DNA of 64,000 nucleotides from Mycolicibacterium cosmeticum (GTDB taxonomy: Bacteria > Actinomycetota > Actinomycetes > Mycobacteriales > Mycobacteriaceae), in assembly GCF_000613185.1 (NCBI RefSeq), contig NZ_CCBB010000001.1, positions 1,364,001 through 1,428,000 on the forward strand, read 5' to 3'. The notes under the pieces are model-generated. The model was not told the origin of the DNA and ran no database searches. It worked only from the letters and a program-made list of their open reading frames with translations. How positions within the stretch are numbered: position 1 is the stretch's first letter; each line of letters opens with the position of its first letter. This document shows positions 1 to 9,033 of the stretch, one piece after another. A program made the translations under genes and the position numbers.

Positions 1-973
1 CGTGCTTGCGGCGATGCTCGTCGGCGGGATGGTGGCGCAGGTCCGCGGTCAGGTAGACCTGCGCGCCGGTGCGGGCCACCACGTCCAGCAGCGAATCGCC
101 CGCTCCGCCGCAGAGGGCCACCCGGGACACCAACTGTTCCGGATCGCCGGCCGCCCGCACCCCCCACGAGGTCGCGGGCAACCTGTCGCGCACGCGGGAG
201 ACGAAGGCGGCCAACGATTCCGGTTCGGGCAGGGCGCAGATCCGGCCGATCCCGACGCCGGAGGGCAGCGGCGCCAGGGCGAACACGTCGAAGGCCGGCT
301 CCTCGTACGGATGTGCCGCACGCAGCGCCGCCAGGACCGCCGCGCGGCGCGCGGACGGCGCGATGACCTCGACCCGGTCCTCGGCCACGTGCTCGACGGT
401 GCCCACCGTGCCGATAGCCGGGTCGGCGCCGTCGAGCGGCAGGAACTGCCCGGTGCCGCCGACACTCCAACTGCAGCAGGAGTAGTCACCGATCTGCCCG
501 GCACCCGCCGCGAACAGTGCAACCCGCAGGCTCTCAGCGTCACCGGCCGGGACGAAGACCACCCATTTGTCCAGGCCGGCGCGGGACTCGGCCGGTGCCA
601 GCACGTCGCGCACCTCCAACCCCAGGGCGTCGGCCAGGGCATCGGAGACGCCGGGTGACGCCGCGTCGGCATTGGTGTGCGCGGTGAACAGCGACCGGCC
701 CGAACGGATCAGCCGGTGGATCAACGACCCCTTGGCGGTGCTGGCCGCCACGGTGTCGACACCGCGCAGCAGCAGCGGGTGGTGTGCCAGCAGCAAGCCG
801 CCGTCGGGCACCTCGTCGACCACCTCGGCGGTGGCGTCGACTGCCACGGTCACCGAGGTAACCGGCTCGGACGGATCCCCGCACACCAAGCCCACCGAGT
901 CCCAATCATGGGCCAGGGCAGGCGGATACGCGGTGTCGAGCACCTCGATCACATCGGACAGTCGCACGGTCAA
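1..973 (-). CDS. Nif3-like dinuclear metal-binding protein (Rv2230c-type), C-terminus outside window
   Basis: Reading the minus strand from a TTG at 973 gives an open frame to the window edge (about 324 codons). It begins with [17 protein letters not shown] and contains [20 protein letters not shown] and [10 protein letters not shown], the metal-binding signatures of the Nif3/YbgI family, often annotated as GTP cyclohydrolase I type 2-like. A central PII-like insert carries [12 protein letters not shown]. The family binds two metal ions; its cellular substrate is not settled. The TTG start overlaps the cobC stop (TTGA), so the two genes are translationally coupled. The last residues lie beyond position 1. 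Identity is confident from the motifs; the TTG start is inferred from the overlap. Confidence 0.85.
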   Translation of the reverse strand, partial: MTVRLSDVIEVLDTAYPPALAHDWDSVGLVCGDPSEPVTSVTVAVDATAEVVDEVPDGGLLLAHHPLLLRGVDTVAASTAKGSLIHRLIRSGRSLFTAHTNADAASPGVSDALADALGLEVRDVLAPAESRAGLDKWVVFVPAGDAESLRVALFAAGAGQIGDYSCCSWSVGGTGQFLPLDGADPAIGTVGTVEHVAEDRVEVIAPSARRAAVLAALRAAHPYEEPAFDVFALAPLPSGVGIGRICALPEPESLAAFVSRVRDRLPATSWGVRAAGDPEQLVSRVALCGGAGDSLLDVVARTGAQVYLTADLRHHPADEHRRKH

Positions 974-1980
974 CGCAGGCCCTCCACCAATAGCGGCCAC
1001 TCGAGACGCACCGCGGCCCGCAGATACTCGCCGTCCAGTCCCACGAAGGTATCGCAGCGACGCACCGCGATTCCCTTGGCGTCCAGCTTCTTCCGGGCCA
1101 ACTCGGCATCGGCGACGCGCAGCAGCACAAACGGGGCGCGACCGTCGACCACGTCGACACCGGCCGCACGCAGCCCGGCCACCATCTCGGCGCGCAGCGC
1201 CGCCAGCCGCTGCGCACCGGCCTGCGCCTCGGCCACCGCCTCGGGCGCGCAGCACGCCGTGACCGCCTCCAGCTGCAGCGTGCCCAGCGGCCAGTGCGCG
1301 CGCCGGGCGGTCAGCCGCTCCAGCACCTCCGGCGCCCCCAGCGCGTAACCGACCCGCAGGCCCGCCAGCGACCACGTCTTGGTCAGACTGCGCAACACCA
1401 GCACATCGGGCAGCGACAGCGCGGCCACCGACTCCGGCTCACCCGGGACCCCGTCGGCGAACGCCTCGTCCACCACCACGATGCGGCCCGGGCGGCGCAG
1501 CGAGAGGATCTGGTCTACCGGGTGCAGCACCGAGGTGGGGTTGGTCGGGTTGCCGACGACCACCAGGTCGGCGGCCTCGGGCACCTGGGCGCTGGACAAC
1601 GCGAACGGCGGCGCCAGTACGACGTGCTCGACGGGGATGCCCGCGGCGCTCAGCACGGCCTCGGGTTCGGTGAACGACGGCGCGATGAGCGCGGCCAGCG
1701 TCGGCGCCAGGTTGGGCAGCAGCGCGAACCCCTCGGCACCGCCGGCCAGCAGGGCGACCTCGTCCACGCCGCGCCGGTGCCGGTCGGCCACCGCCCGCAC
1801 GGCGCGGTCGGTGTCGGCCGCGGACGGGTAGTGGCCCAGCTCACCCAGGCGCGCGCTCAGCCGGTCGACCAGCCACGACGGCGGGCCCGACGCGCGGACA
1901 TTGACGGCGAAGTCCAGCATCCCGGGCTCGACGGCCTGATCGCCGTGATAGCGCGCCGCCTGCCGAACCCCGTGAACCAC
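970..1980 (-). CDS. cobC: Rv2231c-type CobC-like PLP-dependent aminotransferase
   Basis: A fold-type I PLP aminotransferase of the histidinol-phosphate aminotransferase/CobC/CobD group, annotated in mycobacteria as cobC (threonine-phosphate decarboxylase-like, cobalamin side chain). Visible motifs are RYHGDQ near the N-terminus, [11 protein letters not shown] in the PLP pocket, VVDEAFAD, and the Schiff-base lysine region [18 protein letters not shown] place the start at GTG 1980 ([15 protein letters not shown]), giving 336 residues and leaving room for the divergent ptkA. An ATG at 2019 is a possible longer start, while one at 2133 would run deep into ptkA. The stop overlaps the Nif3-like TTG start. 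A cobalamin role is plausible because cobD lies nearby at 3930-4901, but the substrate is not provable from sequence. Confidence 0.85.
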   Translation of the reverse strand: MVHGVRQAARYHGDQAVEPGMLDFAVNVRASGPPSWLVDRLSARLGELGHYPSAADTDRAVRAVADRHRRGVDEVALLAGGAEGFALLPNLAPTLAALIAPSFTEPEAVLSAAGIPVEHVVLAPPFALSSAQVPEAADLVVVGNPTNPTSVLHPVDQILSLRRPGRIVVVDEAFADGVPGEPESVAALSLPDVLVLRSLTKTWSLAGLRVGYALGAPEVLERLTARRAHWPLGTLQLEAVTACCAPEAVAEAQAGAQRLAALRAEMVAGLRAAGVDVVDGRAPFVLLRVADAELARKKLDAKGIAVRRCDTFVGLDGEYLRAAVRLEWPLLVEGLR

Positions 1981-2029
1981 AGCACGACAGTAGTGCGCTG
2001 CCCGGGGGCACAGGTACATCGGCGACAAT

Positions 2030-2689
2030 ATGACGGTGACACGTCTCCCCCAGCTGGTGCTCTTCGACCTCGACGGAACCCTCACCGACTCTGCCGACGG
2101 GATCGTCGCCAGCTTCCGGTACGCGCTGGACACCGTCGGCGCTCCGGTGCCGGACGGGGACCTGGCCGGCCGGATCGTCGGGCCGCCGATGCATCACACG
2201 CTGGCCGCGATGGGCCTCGGCGACCGCGTCGACGACGCCATCACCGCCTACCGCGCCGACTACACCACCCGCGGCTGGGCGATGAACAGCCTGTTCGACG
2301 GCATCCCGGCGCTACTGGCCGATCTGCGCGCCGCCGGGGTGCGGCTGGCCGTCGCCACGTCGAAGGCGGAGACCACCGCCAAGCGCATCCTGGCGCACTT
2401 CGGCCTGGACGGCTATTTCGAGGTGATCGCCGGCGCGAGTTCCGACGGCACCCGGGCCGCCAAGGCCGACGTGGTCGCCCACGCGCTGGCGCAGTTGAGC
2501 CCGCTGCCCGAGCGGGTGCTGATGATCGGCGACCGTTCCCACGATGTGGAAGGCGCCGGACAGCACGGCATCAACACCGTCGTCGTCGGCTGGGGTTATG
2601 GCAGCGCCGATTTCGACGGTCCCGATGCCCCCGCCCCGCTGCACCGGGTCGACACCATCGCGGATCTGCGGGAGGTGCTGGGTGTCTAG
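2030..2689 (+). CDS. ptkA: HAD-superfamily hydrolase, PtkA-like (Rv2232)
   Basis: This 219-residue HAD protein has motif I LVLFDLDGTLTDSADG (Asp13/Asp15), motif II VATSKAET and motif III/IV RVLMIGDRSHDVEGA. By sequence alone it looks like a phosphoglycolate-phosphatase-type HAD. In Mtb the equivalent gene encodes PtkA, reported as a tyrosine kinase that phosphorylates PtpA. The Mtb protein is longer, with an extra N-terminal low-complexity region that is absent here, where the HAD domain starts at once. The gene is divergent from cobC and overlaps the ptpA GTG start by 8 nt, which supports a functional pair. Kinase versus phosphatase activity cannot be decided from sequence. Confidence 0.85.
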   Translation: MTVTRLPQLVLFDLDGTLTDSADGIVASFRYALDTVGAPVPDGDLAGRIVGPPMHHTLAAMGLGDRVDDAITAYRADYTTRGWAMNSLFDGIPALLADLRAAGVRLAVATSKAETTAKRILAHFGLDGYFEVIAGASSDGTRAAKADVVAHALAQLSPLPERVLMIGDRSHDVEGAGQHGINTVVVGWGYGSADFDGPDAPAPLHRVDTIADLREVLGV

Positions 2690-3164
2690 CCGCCTGCACG
2701 TCACGTTCATCTGCTCGGGCAACATCTGCCGGTCCCCGATGGCCGAGAAGATGTTCGCCCACCAGATCGGCGAACGCGGCCTGGCCGACGTGGTCCGGGT
2801 GACCAGCGCGGGCACCGGCGGCTGGCATGCCGGCGAGCCGGCCGACCACCGCACCAATCAGGTGCTGCGCCAGCATGGTTACCCGACCTCACATCGCGCC
2901 ACCCAGATCGACGAGCAGCACCTGGCCGCCGACATGGTGATCGCGATGGGCCGCAACCACGCCCGGATGCTCAAGGACATGGGGGTGCCCGCCGAGCGGC
3001 TGCGGATGATGCGATCCTTCGATCCGCGTTCGGCGGCCTACGCCCTGGACGTCGAAGACCCGTACTACGGATCGCTGCACGACTTCCAGGACGTGTTCGA
3101 CGTCATCGACGCGTCGCTGGTCGGGCTGCACGAATGGGTGGACAAGAGGCTGGCCGAGCAATGA
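2682..3164 (+). CDS. ptpA: Low-molecular-weight protein tyrosine phosphatase PtpA
   Basis: A 160-residue LMW-PTP. The P-loop C11-SGNIC-R17-S and the catalytic acid loop D126-PYYG are both present, with tyrosines 128/129 where PtpA of Mtb is phosphorylated. The enzyme dephosphorylates phosphotyrosine proteins; in Mtb it is exported into macrophages and targets host trafficking. The start is GTG 2682 (SSRLHVTFICSGNICRSP), inside the end of ptkA; this frame places Cys at 11 and Arg at 17. The next gene begins in the ATGA at its stop. Identification is secure; a host-directed role is unlikely to be the main one in an environmental species. Confidence 0.95.
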   Translation: MSSRLHVTFICSGNICRSPMAEKMFAHQIGERGLADVVRVTSAGTGGWHAGEPADHRTNQVLRQHGYPTSHRATQIDEQHLAADMVIAMGRNHARMLKDMGVPAERLRMMRSFDPRSAAYALDVEDPYYGSLHDFQDVFDVIDASLVGLHEWVDKRLAEQ

Positions 3165-3985
3165 AGCGCTGGGCGTTCCTGTTCCGGCCGCAGTGGCTGG
3201 CGCTGTTCGTCGTGGTGCTGGCGTTCGCCTGGTTGTGTTTCACCGTGCTGGCACCGTGGCAGCTGGGCAAGAACACCAAGACCTCCCGGGAGAACTCACA
3301 GATCGCCGCGTCGCTGTCCGCCGACCCGGTGCCGCTGACCAGCGTTCTGCCCCACCAGGATTCGTCGGCACCCGATCAGCAGTGGCACCGGGTGACGGCC
3401 ACCGGACGGTATCTGCCCGAAGCGCAGGTGGTGGCCCGGCTGCGGTCGGTCGACGGCGACCCGGCGTATGAGGTGCTGACCCCGTTCGCGGTCGACCATG
3501 GGCCGACGGTGCTGGTGGACCGGGGATACGTCAAACCCGAACAAGGCACGGCGCTGCCGGCGTTCGCCGCACCGCCGGGCGGAACGGTGACCATCGAGGC
3601 GCGGCTGCGCGATGCCGAGCCCGTCGCGCTGGGCAAGGAGCCGTTCCGGGCCGACGGTGCCCAGCAGGTGTATTCGATCAACCCGGGGCAGGTGTCGCAG
3701 GTGACGGGTGTCCCGCTGGCCGGGTCCTACCTGCAATTGGTGGACAATCAGCCCGGCGGCCTCGGCGTGATCCCGCTGCCGCATCTGGATGCCGGGCCGT
3801 TCTTGTCCTACGGCATCCAGTGGATCGCGTTCGGCATCATCGCGCCGATCGGGCTGGGGTATTTCATCGTCGCCGAGGTGAAGGCGCGCCGGCGGGAGAA
3901 GGCGGCAAATGCGCCCGAAACGCCGGCCGCTACGCCGCAGACCGCCGAAGAGAAGCTCGCCGACCGGTACGGGCGGCGACGCTGA
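3161..3985 (+). CDS. SURF1 family cytochrome oxidase biogenesis protein (Rv2235-type)
   Basis: A 274-residue membrane protein with the SURF1/Shy1 layout: one N-terminal transmembrane helix (about residues 12-32), a large extracytoplasmic domain (GRYLPEAQVVARLR, PTVLVDRGYVKPEQG, QLVDNQPGGLGVIPLPH), and a second helix near the C-terminus (SYGIQWIAFGIIAPIGLGYF). SURF1 helps insert heme a in cytochrome c oxidase assembly. The ATG at 3161 overlaps the ptpA stop (ATGA), so the gene is coupled to ptkA-ptpA. Its last 56 bp overlap the 3' end of the convergent cobD. The C-terminal tail is Ala/Pro/Lys-rich and cytoplasmic. Confidence 0.9.
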   Translation: MKRWAFLFRPQWLALFVVVLAFAWLCFTVLAPWQLGKNTKTSRENSQIAASLSADPVPLTSVLPHQDSSAPDQQWHRVTATGRYLPEAQVVARLRSVDGDPAYEVLTPFAVDHGPTVLVDRGYVKPEQGTALPAFAAPPGGTVTIEARLRDAEPVALGKEPFRADGAQQVYSINPGQVSQVTGVPLAGSYLQLVDNQPGGLGVIPLPHLDAGPFLSYGIQWIAFGIIAPIGLGYFIVAEVKARRREKAANAPETPAATPQTAEEKLADRYGRRR

Positions 3986-4901
3986 CCGCCGCGACGGTGG
4001 CCAGCGCCTGCACCCCGCGGGACAACCGGACCGCCCGGCGCAGATCGTCCACCCGCGGCGGCGGACCGTCACCCAGGGGGGGACGCATCTCCAGCCGGTG
4101 CGCGTACTGAGTCGGTCCGCCCAGCTGCACACCCAGCGCCCCGGCGAACGACGCTTCCGCGACCCCGGCATTCGGGCTGGGGTGTTTCTTGGCGTCGCGC
4201 CGCCAGGCCCGCCAGGTCGCGCCCGGCGCACCCGAGACCGCGACGGCGCACAGCCCGGTCGCCCGGGCCCCGACGTAATTGACCGCGTCGTCGAAACGCG
4301 CAGCGGCCCAACCGAATCGCTCGTACCGCGGCGAATGGTGCCCGATCATCGCGTCGAGGGTGTTGGCACCGCGGTACACCAGCAGTCCGGGCACCCCGGC
4401 CACCGCACCCCAGAGGATCGGGGCGACCTGTGCATCGGAGGTGTTCTCGGCGACCGATTCCAGCGCGGCGCGGGCAAGACCGTCGGCGTCCAGCGCCGCG
4501 GGATCCCGGCCACACAGCGACGGCAACAGGGTCCTGGCTCCGTCGACGTCCGCGCTGCCGAGCCGGTCCGCCATCTGCGCGCCGGTGCGGGCCAGTGAGG
4601 TGCCGCCCAGCACGACCCAGGTGCTGACCGCGGTGACGGCGAAGGTCCACACCGGTCCGCGCCGCGCCGCGGCTTTCTCGGCGGCGGCGCCGAGCGCGGC
4701 GAGCCCGCCCAGCAGGGCGGCCGTGTGCGCGACGCCGGCTGCCCTGCTGTCGGCGTAGGTGCGTTTCTCCAGCGCGGCGGCGGCCGTCCCGAATGCGGCC
4801 ACCGGATGGGCCCGCTGCGGATCGGCCCACCACAGGTCGGCGAGGTAGCCGGCGGCCAGCCCGGCCGCGCGAGCAGTGTGTCCAAACACGACGGGCAGCA
4901 T
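3930..4901 (-). CDS. cobD: Cobalamin biosynthesis protein CobD/CbiB
   Basis: A 323-residue integral membrane protein of the CobD/CbiB family, which joins the aminopropanol side chain to adenosyl-cobyric acid. Diagnostic segments are GYLADLWWADPQRAHPVAAFG at the N-terminus, SVAENTSDAQVAPILWGAVAGVPGLLVYRGANTLDAMIGHHSPRYERFGWAAARFDD in the middle, and EASFAGALGVQLGG towards the C-terminus. The start is ATG 4901 (MLPVVFGHTARAAG); the longer frame to 4937 adds residues unlike the family. The stop lies inside the SURF1 coding region, a 56-bp convergent overlap. With cobC nearby, this is a small scattered vitamin B12 group. Confidence 0.93.
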   Translation of the reverse strand: MLPVVFGHTARAAGLAAGYLADLWWADPQRAHPVAAFGTAAAALEKRTYADSRAAGVAHTAALLGGLAALGAAAEKAAARRGPVWTFAVTAVSTWVVLGGTSLARTGAQMADRLGSADVDGARTLLPSLCGRDPAALDADGLARAALESVAENTSDAQVAPILWGAVAGVPGLLVYRGANTLDAMIGHHSPRYERFGWAAARFDDAVNYVGARATGLCAVAVSGAPGATWRAWRRDAKKHPSPNAGVAEASFAGALGVQLGGPTQYAHRLEMRPPLGDGPPPRVDDLRRAVRLSRGVQALATVAAVSVAARTGRRASLRRSAA

Positions 4902-4957
4902 AATTCCCCCGTCGGTTCCCTCACCTGAACGTCTCACAAGGTGCTGTACTCACTGAC

Positions 4958-5785
4958 ATGAGGCTGGGACCACCACGCCGTCCGCGCCGCGTCATCGACC
5001 TGCTCAACCCGGTCGCCGCGCTGGCCCCGGCCGCCAACGTCATCATGCAGCTGTCGCTGCCGGGCGTGGGTTACGGCGTGCTGGAGAGCCCGGTCGACAG
5101 CGGCAACGTCTACCTGCACCCGTTCAAGAGGGCCCGCACCACGGGCACCTACCTGGCGGCGGCCACCTGCGGCACCGATGCCGATCGCGCGCTGATCCGC
5201 TCCGAGGTGGACCGGGTGCACGCCCGGGTCCGGTCCACCCGGTCGAGCCCCGTGCGCTACAACGCTTTCGACCCGAAGCTGCAGTTGTGGGTGGCGGCGT
5301 GCCTGTACCGGTATTTCGTCGACCAGCACGAGTACCTGTACGGACCGCTCGACGACGAATCCGCTGATGCGGTGTACGCCGACGCCCGAACCCTGGGGAC
5401 CACCTTGCAGGTGCACGCCGAGATGTGGCCGCCGGACCGGGCGGCTTTCGACGAGTACTGGAAGCGGACCCTCGACGATCTGCGGGTGGACGAGCCGGTG
5501 CGTGCGCACCTGTACGGGGTGGCGTCGGTGGCGTTCTTGCCGTCGCCGCTGCGGCAATTGGCCGGACCGCCGATGCTGTTCGCCACCAAGGGTTTTCTGT
5601 CCAGCCCGTTCCGCACGCTGATGAAGCTGGACTGGACCCCGGACGACCAGCGCCGGTTCGCGCTGTTGCTGGCCGGACTGCGTGCCGCCGACCGGATCGT
5701 GCCGCGGGAGGTTTGGACGTTCGGCTATCGGCTGTATCTGTGGGATATGCGGGTGCGGGCTCGATTGGGAAAACCGGTGGTGTGA
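4958..5785 (+). CDS. DUF2236 / MpaB-like oxygenase family protein (Rv2237-type)
   Basis: A 275-residue protein of the DUF2236 family, related to latex-clearing protein and MpaB, which have a heme-binding helical core. Visible family features are the early [32 protein letters not shown]-like [15 protein letters not shown], [18 protein letters not shown] and [16 protein letters not shown] segments. The catalytic role in mycobacteria is unknown. It lies divergent from cobD with a 56-bp gap and is followed after 12 bp by a VOC protein, probably in one transcript. The ATG at 4958 is the only sensible start. Confidence 0.85.
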   Translation: MRLGPPRRPRRVIDLLNPVAALAPAANVIMQLSLPGVGYGVLESPVDSGNVYLHPFKRARTTGTYLAAATCGTDADRALIRSEVDRVHARVRSTRSSPVRYNAFDPKLQLWVAACLYRYFVDQHEYLYGPLDDESADAVYADARTLGTTLQVHAEMWPPDRAAFDEYWKRTLDDLRVDEPVRAHLYGVASVAFLPSPLRQLAGPPMLFATKGFLSSPFRTLMKLDWTPDDQRRFALLLAGLRAADRIVPREVWTFGYRLYLWDMRVRARLGKPVV

Positions 5786-5797
5786 AAGGGGAAAGTC

Positions 5798-6193
5798 ATG
5801 TCTTTTGGGGCACTGAATCATGTGGCGGTCACGGTGAGCGATATCGGCGTCAGCGGGCCGTGGTACCGCGCGCTGATCGGGTTCGACCCGGTTCTCGATG
5901 AGCAGACCGATGCCGGCTTCCGGCATCTGGTGTGGGCGTTGGACGGCGGCACGCTGTTCGGCATCCACCAGCACGAGCGCGGCATCGAGCCGGGCGAGTT
6001 CACCGAATTCCGGGCCGGGTTGGACCATGTGGGGTTCGGCTGCGCGTCGCGGGCGGAGTTGCAGACATGGGCCACCAAGCTCGACGAGCTCGGTATCGCC
6101 CATGGTGGCGTCGTCGACGCGCACTACGGCTCGGGCCTGAGTTTCCGGGACCCGGACGGTATCGCCTTGGAGTTCTTCGCGGCGCCGGAGTGA
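5798..6193 (+). CDS. VOC (glyoxalase/bleomycin resistance/dioxygenase) family protein
   Basis: A 131-residue single VOC module with paired beta-alpha-beta-beta-beta halves. Candidate metal ligands are the His in ALNHVAVTV, the His in GLDHVGFG and the Glu in GIALEFFAAPE. The ATG at 5798 follows a purine-rich ribosome binding site (GAAAGGGGAAAG). The substrate cannot be told; VOC proteins include glyoxalases, epimerases and dioxygenases. It is probably co-transcribed with the upstream DUF2236 gene and abuts the convergent hydrolase with no gap. Confidence 0.85.
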   Translation: MSFGALNHVAVTVSDIGVSGPWYRALIGFDPVLDEQTDAGFRHLVWALDGGTLFGIHQHERGIEPGEFTEFRAGLDHVGFGCASRAELQTWATKLDELGIAHGGVVDAHYGSGLSFRDPDGIALEFFAAPE

Positions 6194-7057
6194 TCAGCCG
6201 CGGGTCTGGTCGGCCGGCTGAGTCGTGGCGATGAACTCGTCGATCAGCTCGATCACCCTGGCCGGCTGCTCGACCTGGGCGAAATGGCCTACGCCGGGCA
6301 GGACTTCGAGCCGGCAGTCCGGCCGGGCGTTCAACGCGGAGTAGGCGTGCTCGACCGGGATAATGCTGTCTTCGTCGCCCCAGATGGCCAGCACGGGCAG
6401 TCCTTCGCGCAGGTTCAGCCGGTTGAGCGCGCTGACGGACTGACCGCGGTAGTCGACCACCGACCGCAGGGTGCGCAGGAACGCCTCACGGGTCTCGCGG
6501 TCGCTGAAGGAGGAGTACGCGTTCCAGATCTCCGCGCCGCGCGGCGATCGCAGACCGGCCGAACTCAACCATGAGCGCACCGCGTTTCCGGCGCGCAGCA
6601 CCGGGCTTGGCGCGATCACCGGCATGACGAGCTCGGCGCCGGGGGCGGCCAGCAGCCGCAGGATCCAGCCGACATCGGGACCGAGCCCGCCGCTGCTGAT
6701 GAGCGCGAGGCGGCGGCAGTAGTCCGGATGCTGATAGAGGAACTGCATGGCCACCCCGCCGCCCAGCGAATGCCCGACCACCGTGGCCGATGACACGCCC
6801 AGTTCGTCGAGCAAATCCCGCAGGCCGACGGCGAACGCACCGAGCGAGTAGTCGGTGCGGGGTTTGGACGACTGCCCGTGCCCCAGCAGGTCCGGCGCGA
6901 TCACGCGGTACTTCTTGGCAAGTTGCGGCAGGACGTCCCGCCAGGTGTGCGCACTGCCGGCCATCCCGTGGATCAGCAAAAGGACTTCGTCGCCCTCGCC
7001 CTCGTCCACGACGGCCTGACGTGCACCATGGATGTCGATGAACTTGGTCTCAGCCAT
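6194..7057 (-). CDS. Alpha/beta hydrolase
   Basis: A 287-residue alpha/beta-hydrolase-fold enzyme. It shows the oxyanion segment LLLIHGMAGSAHTWR, the nucleophile elbow GHSLGG (Ser97), the acid in IWGDEDSIIP and the His in LPGVGHFAQVEQP. It resembles epoxide-hydrolase/haloperoxidase-like and meta-cleavage-product hydrolases of mycobacteria. The substrate is unknown. The stop codon directly abuts the VOC gene end. The ATG at 7057 is preceded by the purine-rich AGGAGCTGCC on the minus strand, a suitable ribosome binding site. Confidence 0.88.
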   Translation of the reverse strand: MAETKFIDIHGARQAVVDEGEGDEVLLLIHGMAGSAHTWRDVLPQLAKKYRVIAPDLLGHGQSSKPRTDYSLGAFAVGLRDLLDELGVSSATVVGHSLGGGVAMQFLYQHPDYCRRLALISSGGLGPDVGWILRLLAAPGAELVMPVIAPSPVLRAGNAVRSWLSSAGLRSPRGAEIWNAYSSFSDRETREAFLRTLRSVVDYRGQSVSALNRLNLREGLPVLAIWGDEDSIIPVEHAYSALNARPDCRLEVLPGVGHFAQVEQPARVIELIDEFIATTQPADQTRG

Positions 7058-7167
7058 AGGCAGCTCCTGTTCGCTCCACCCCCAACCCTACTGACCGGTA
7101 AGTTGCGGGGGCAACACGAGTGAGTGCCTGCGACGGGGCCCGTCGAACGTGTGTTCTAATGGGCGTC

Positions 7168-7539
7168 ATGACGATGACCGCAGACACCCTTGCACCGGAA
7201 GCGCCGCTGCCCGAGGCGGTCGCCGAGCCCGTCGCGGCGCCGGCACCCAAGAAGGCGCCGGCCAAGCGGAAGGCCAAGACGCTGGAACTGACCCTCACCG
7301 TCACGGGTACCGCGGACGGTGAATGGCGCGCCGAACTCAAGCAGGGCGGCACCTATCTGGCCCGCGACCTCGCCGTGGCGGCAGCCGCGGTGTCCCGGGC
7401 CGCCAAGGAACTGCATGAGGACCTCGCCACCCCGATCGACGAGGTCATCGAAGAGGCGCGCGTCCAGCAGGCCGCCAAGGTGGCGGCACTGGAAGCCGAG
7501 TTGGAGGCTGCCCGGCGAGCGTTGGCCGAGCTGGACTGA
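7168..7539 (+). CDS. Small conserved protein with Ala/Lys-rich N-terminus and C-terminal coiled coil
   Basis: About 123 residues. The N-terminus is a disordered Ala/Pro/Lys stretch (APAPKKAPAKRKAKT). A small beta segment follows (LELTLTVTGTADGEWRAELKQGGTYLARDLAV), then a long charged helix (VIEEARVQQAAKVAALEAELEAARRALAELD) likely to form a coiled coil. It resembles a conserved actinobacterial hypothetical family (possibly DUF6319), but I am not sure of the name. ATGs at 7159, 7168 and 7174 are all in frame; I choose 7168. No function can be assigned. Confidence 0.7.
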   Translation: MTMTADTLAPEAPLPEAVAEPVAAPAPKKAPAKRKAKTLELTLTVTGTADGEWRAELKQGGTYLARDLAVAAAAVSRAAKELHEDLATPIDEVIEEARVQQAAKVAALEAELEAARRALAELD

Positions 7540-7554
7540 GTGCAGTAGGTCCCG

Positions 7555-8970
7555 CTATCGGGCCATTCGCAGCAGTCCCCGCTCACACGCCCACTCATGG
7601 TGCAGGACACCGAGTTCCGTAGTCGGCGAAGCAATTCCGTCCAGTTCATCGGTGATCGCCCGGGCGGGCACCGTCGCGGCCAGGCCGGCGCACACGTTGC
7701 TCAGCGCGGCGTGCACTCTCGGCGCGAAGGCAAGATCACCCGGCGCGTGCATGCGCGTCAACGGGTTCGACAGATCATGCAGACCGAAAAGCCAGTGCGC
7801 CGTCCGGGCCGAGGCGTCTGGCGTGTAGGTGACCGGCTGCGGCGCCAGCGCGACCTCGTAGAACACCTGCGACCAGTACCCCAGGGCTTCCTCGGCTGTC
7901 ATCGGTGAATCTGCGGTGATGAACCCGACCTGCACCATGCAGTCCCGAAGGTCGTCGGCGCGACCGTCGATCGCCGCGCGCATCACACCGACGGCCGCCC
8001 GGCGCATCGGCTCGGGGAGAATCTTCACGCAACCGAAGTCGACGACACCGACGCTGCCGTCCGGGTGGAACAGGTAGTTGCCCGGGTGTGGGTCGTTGTG
8101 CATCAGGTTGGCCAGCCGATAGTTGGCACTGGTGAAGAGGGTGATCACTTCGGCCCACGTGTTCTTGAGCCCCTGGTCGGCCTGTTGCGCTTCGGCCCAG
8201 CCCATTCCCTCGAGAAACGTCATCGTCAGCACGCGACCCGTCGACAGCTCGGGAATTGCGTCCGGGATTCGGATGAACGGGTGCCCGCGGTAGAGGTCGG
8301 CGAATCGGGCGATCATCGCGGCCTCCCGCCGGTAGTCGACCTCTTCGGCGATCCGAGCGCTCAGTTCGCGCGCCAACGACCGAGGATCGAGCACAATGCC
8401 GGCGGCCGAGGTCACGAACCGCAGGAACGTGGCCACCAGTTCGGTATTGGCCAGATCGGCCCGGATGGCCTCGGCCACGCCAGGGTATTGAATCTTCACC
8501 GCAACGGCGCGGCCATCCCGCAGGACGGCTCGGTGCACCTGGCCGATTGATGCGGCCGCGATCGGCTCGTCAACGAAGTCTGCGAACCCTGCCGCGGTGC
8601 AGCCCAGTTCGGTATCGAGGACTTCGCGCACCAAGCTGGGCGCCATCGGTGGCGCGGCGGACTGCAACCGGGTAAGGGCCCGTTGGTAGGGCGCGAATCC
8701 GCCGGTGCCCAAGCCACCCGTGTCGATGATGGAGAGCAGTTGCCCGAGCTTCATCAATGCACCCTTGGAGTGACCCAAGATCTCGGCGTAGCGTTCGGCG
8801 GTCCGCTCATGGAACCGTTCCACGGCCCCCTCATTGCCCGCCTTCTCACTGAGGCCGGCCACGAGCCGCCCGCCGGTCGCACGCGCGGTGAAGCCCGCCA
8901 GTGGCATGGTCCGGCGGATCCGTCCGTTTGCGATCGGCCTGTTCGGTTGCGGCATGTGAAGCACTCCCAT
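7555..8970 (-). CDS. ABC1/UbiB (AarF) family atypical kinase
   Basis: A 471-residue ABC1/ADCK-type kinase-like protein. The family-specific KxGQ motif (ALMKLGQLLSI), Ala-rich loop (AAASIGQVHRAVL), ATP lysine (AVAVKIQYPGV), catalytic segment (LMHNDPHPGNYLF) and metal-binding DFG-like motif (VGVVDFGCVKI) are all intact. Family members act in quinone or lipid homeostasis. A second ATG at 8955 (MPQPNRP) is an alternative start. It is divergent from a TetR gene, with a symmetric AAGTGAT-type operator between them, so the TetR protein probably controls it. Nothing in the context ties it to menaquinone synthesis. Confidence 0.9.
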   Translation of the reverse strand: MGVLHMPQPNRPIANGRIRRTMPLAGFTARATGGRLVAGLSEKAGNEGAVERFHERTAERYAEILGHSKGALMKLGQLLSIIDTGGLGTGGFAPYQRALTRLQSAAPPMAPSLVREVLDTELGCTAAGFADFVDEPIAAASIGQVHRAVLRDGRAVAVKIQYPGVAEAIRADLANTELVATFLRFVTSAAGIVLDPRSLARELSARIAEEVDYRREAAMIARFADLYRGHPFIRIPDAIPELSTGRVLTMTFLEGMGWAEAQQADQGLKNTWAEVITLFTSANYRLANLMHNDPHPGNYLFHPDGSVGVVDFGCVKILPEPMRRAAVGVMRAAIDGRADDLRDCMVQVGFITADSPMTAEEALGYWSQVFYEVALAPQPVTYTPDASARTAHWLFGLHDLSNPLTRMHAPGDLAFAPRVHAALSNVCAGLAATVPARAITDELDGIASPTTELGVLHHEWACERGLLRMAR

Positions 8971-8988
8971 CTTCCCCGCCCCGCGGGT

Positions 8989-9022
8989 AAAGTGATTCAG
9001 TACGGACAGTAAGTGATCACTT
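8989..9022. promoter_or_regulatory. Probable TetR operator, AAGTGATCACTT palindrome plus extra half-site
   Basis: A perfect 12-bp palindrome AAGTGATCACTT lies at 9011-9022. A second copy of the half-site, AAAGTGAT, lies at 8989-8996, 22 bp upstream (two helical turns). Both sit in the gap between the divergent ABC1 kinase and TetR genes, and the palindrome is only 11 bp before the TetR ATG. This is the usual layout of a TetR autorepressor site. Binding is inferred. Confidence 0.65.
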
Positions 9023-9033
9023 TGGAGGAGTCA

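Noticed and set aside
4934..6124. 396-codon minus-strand frame across the DUF2236 and VOC genes
   Set aside because: It spans two well-supported plus-strand genes and has no family features.
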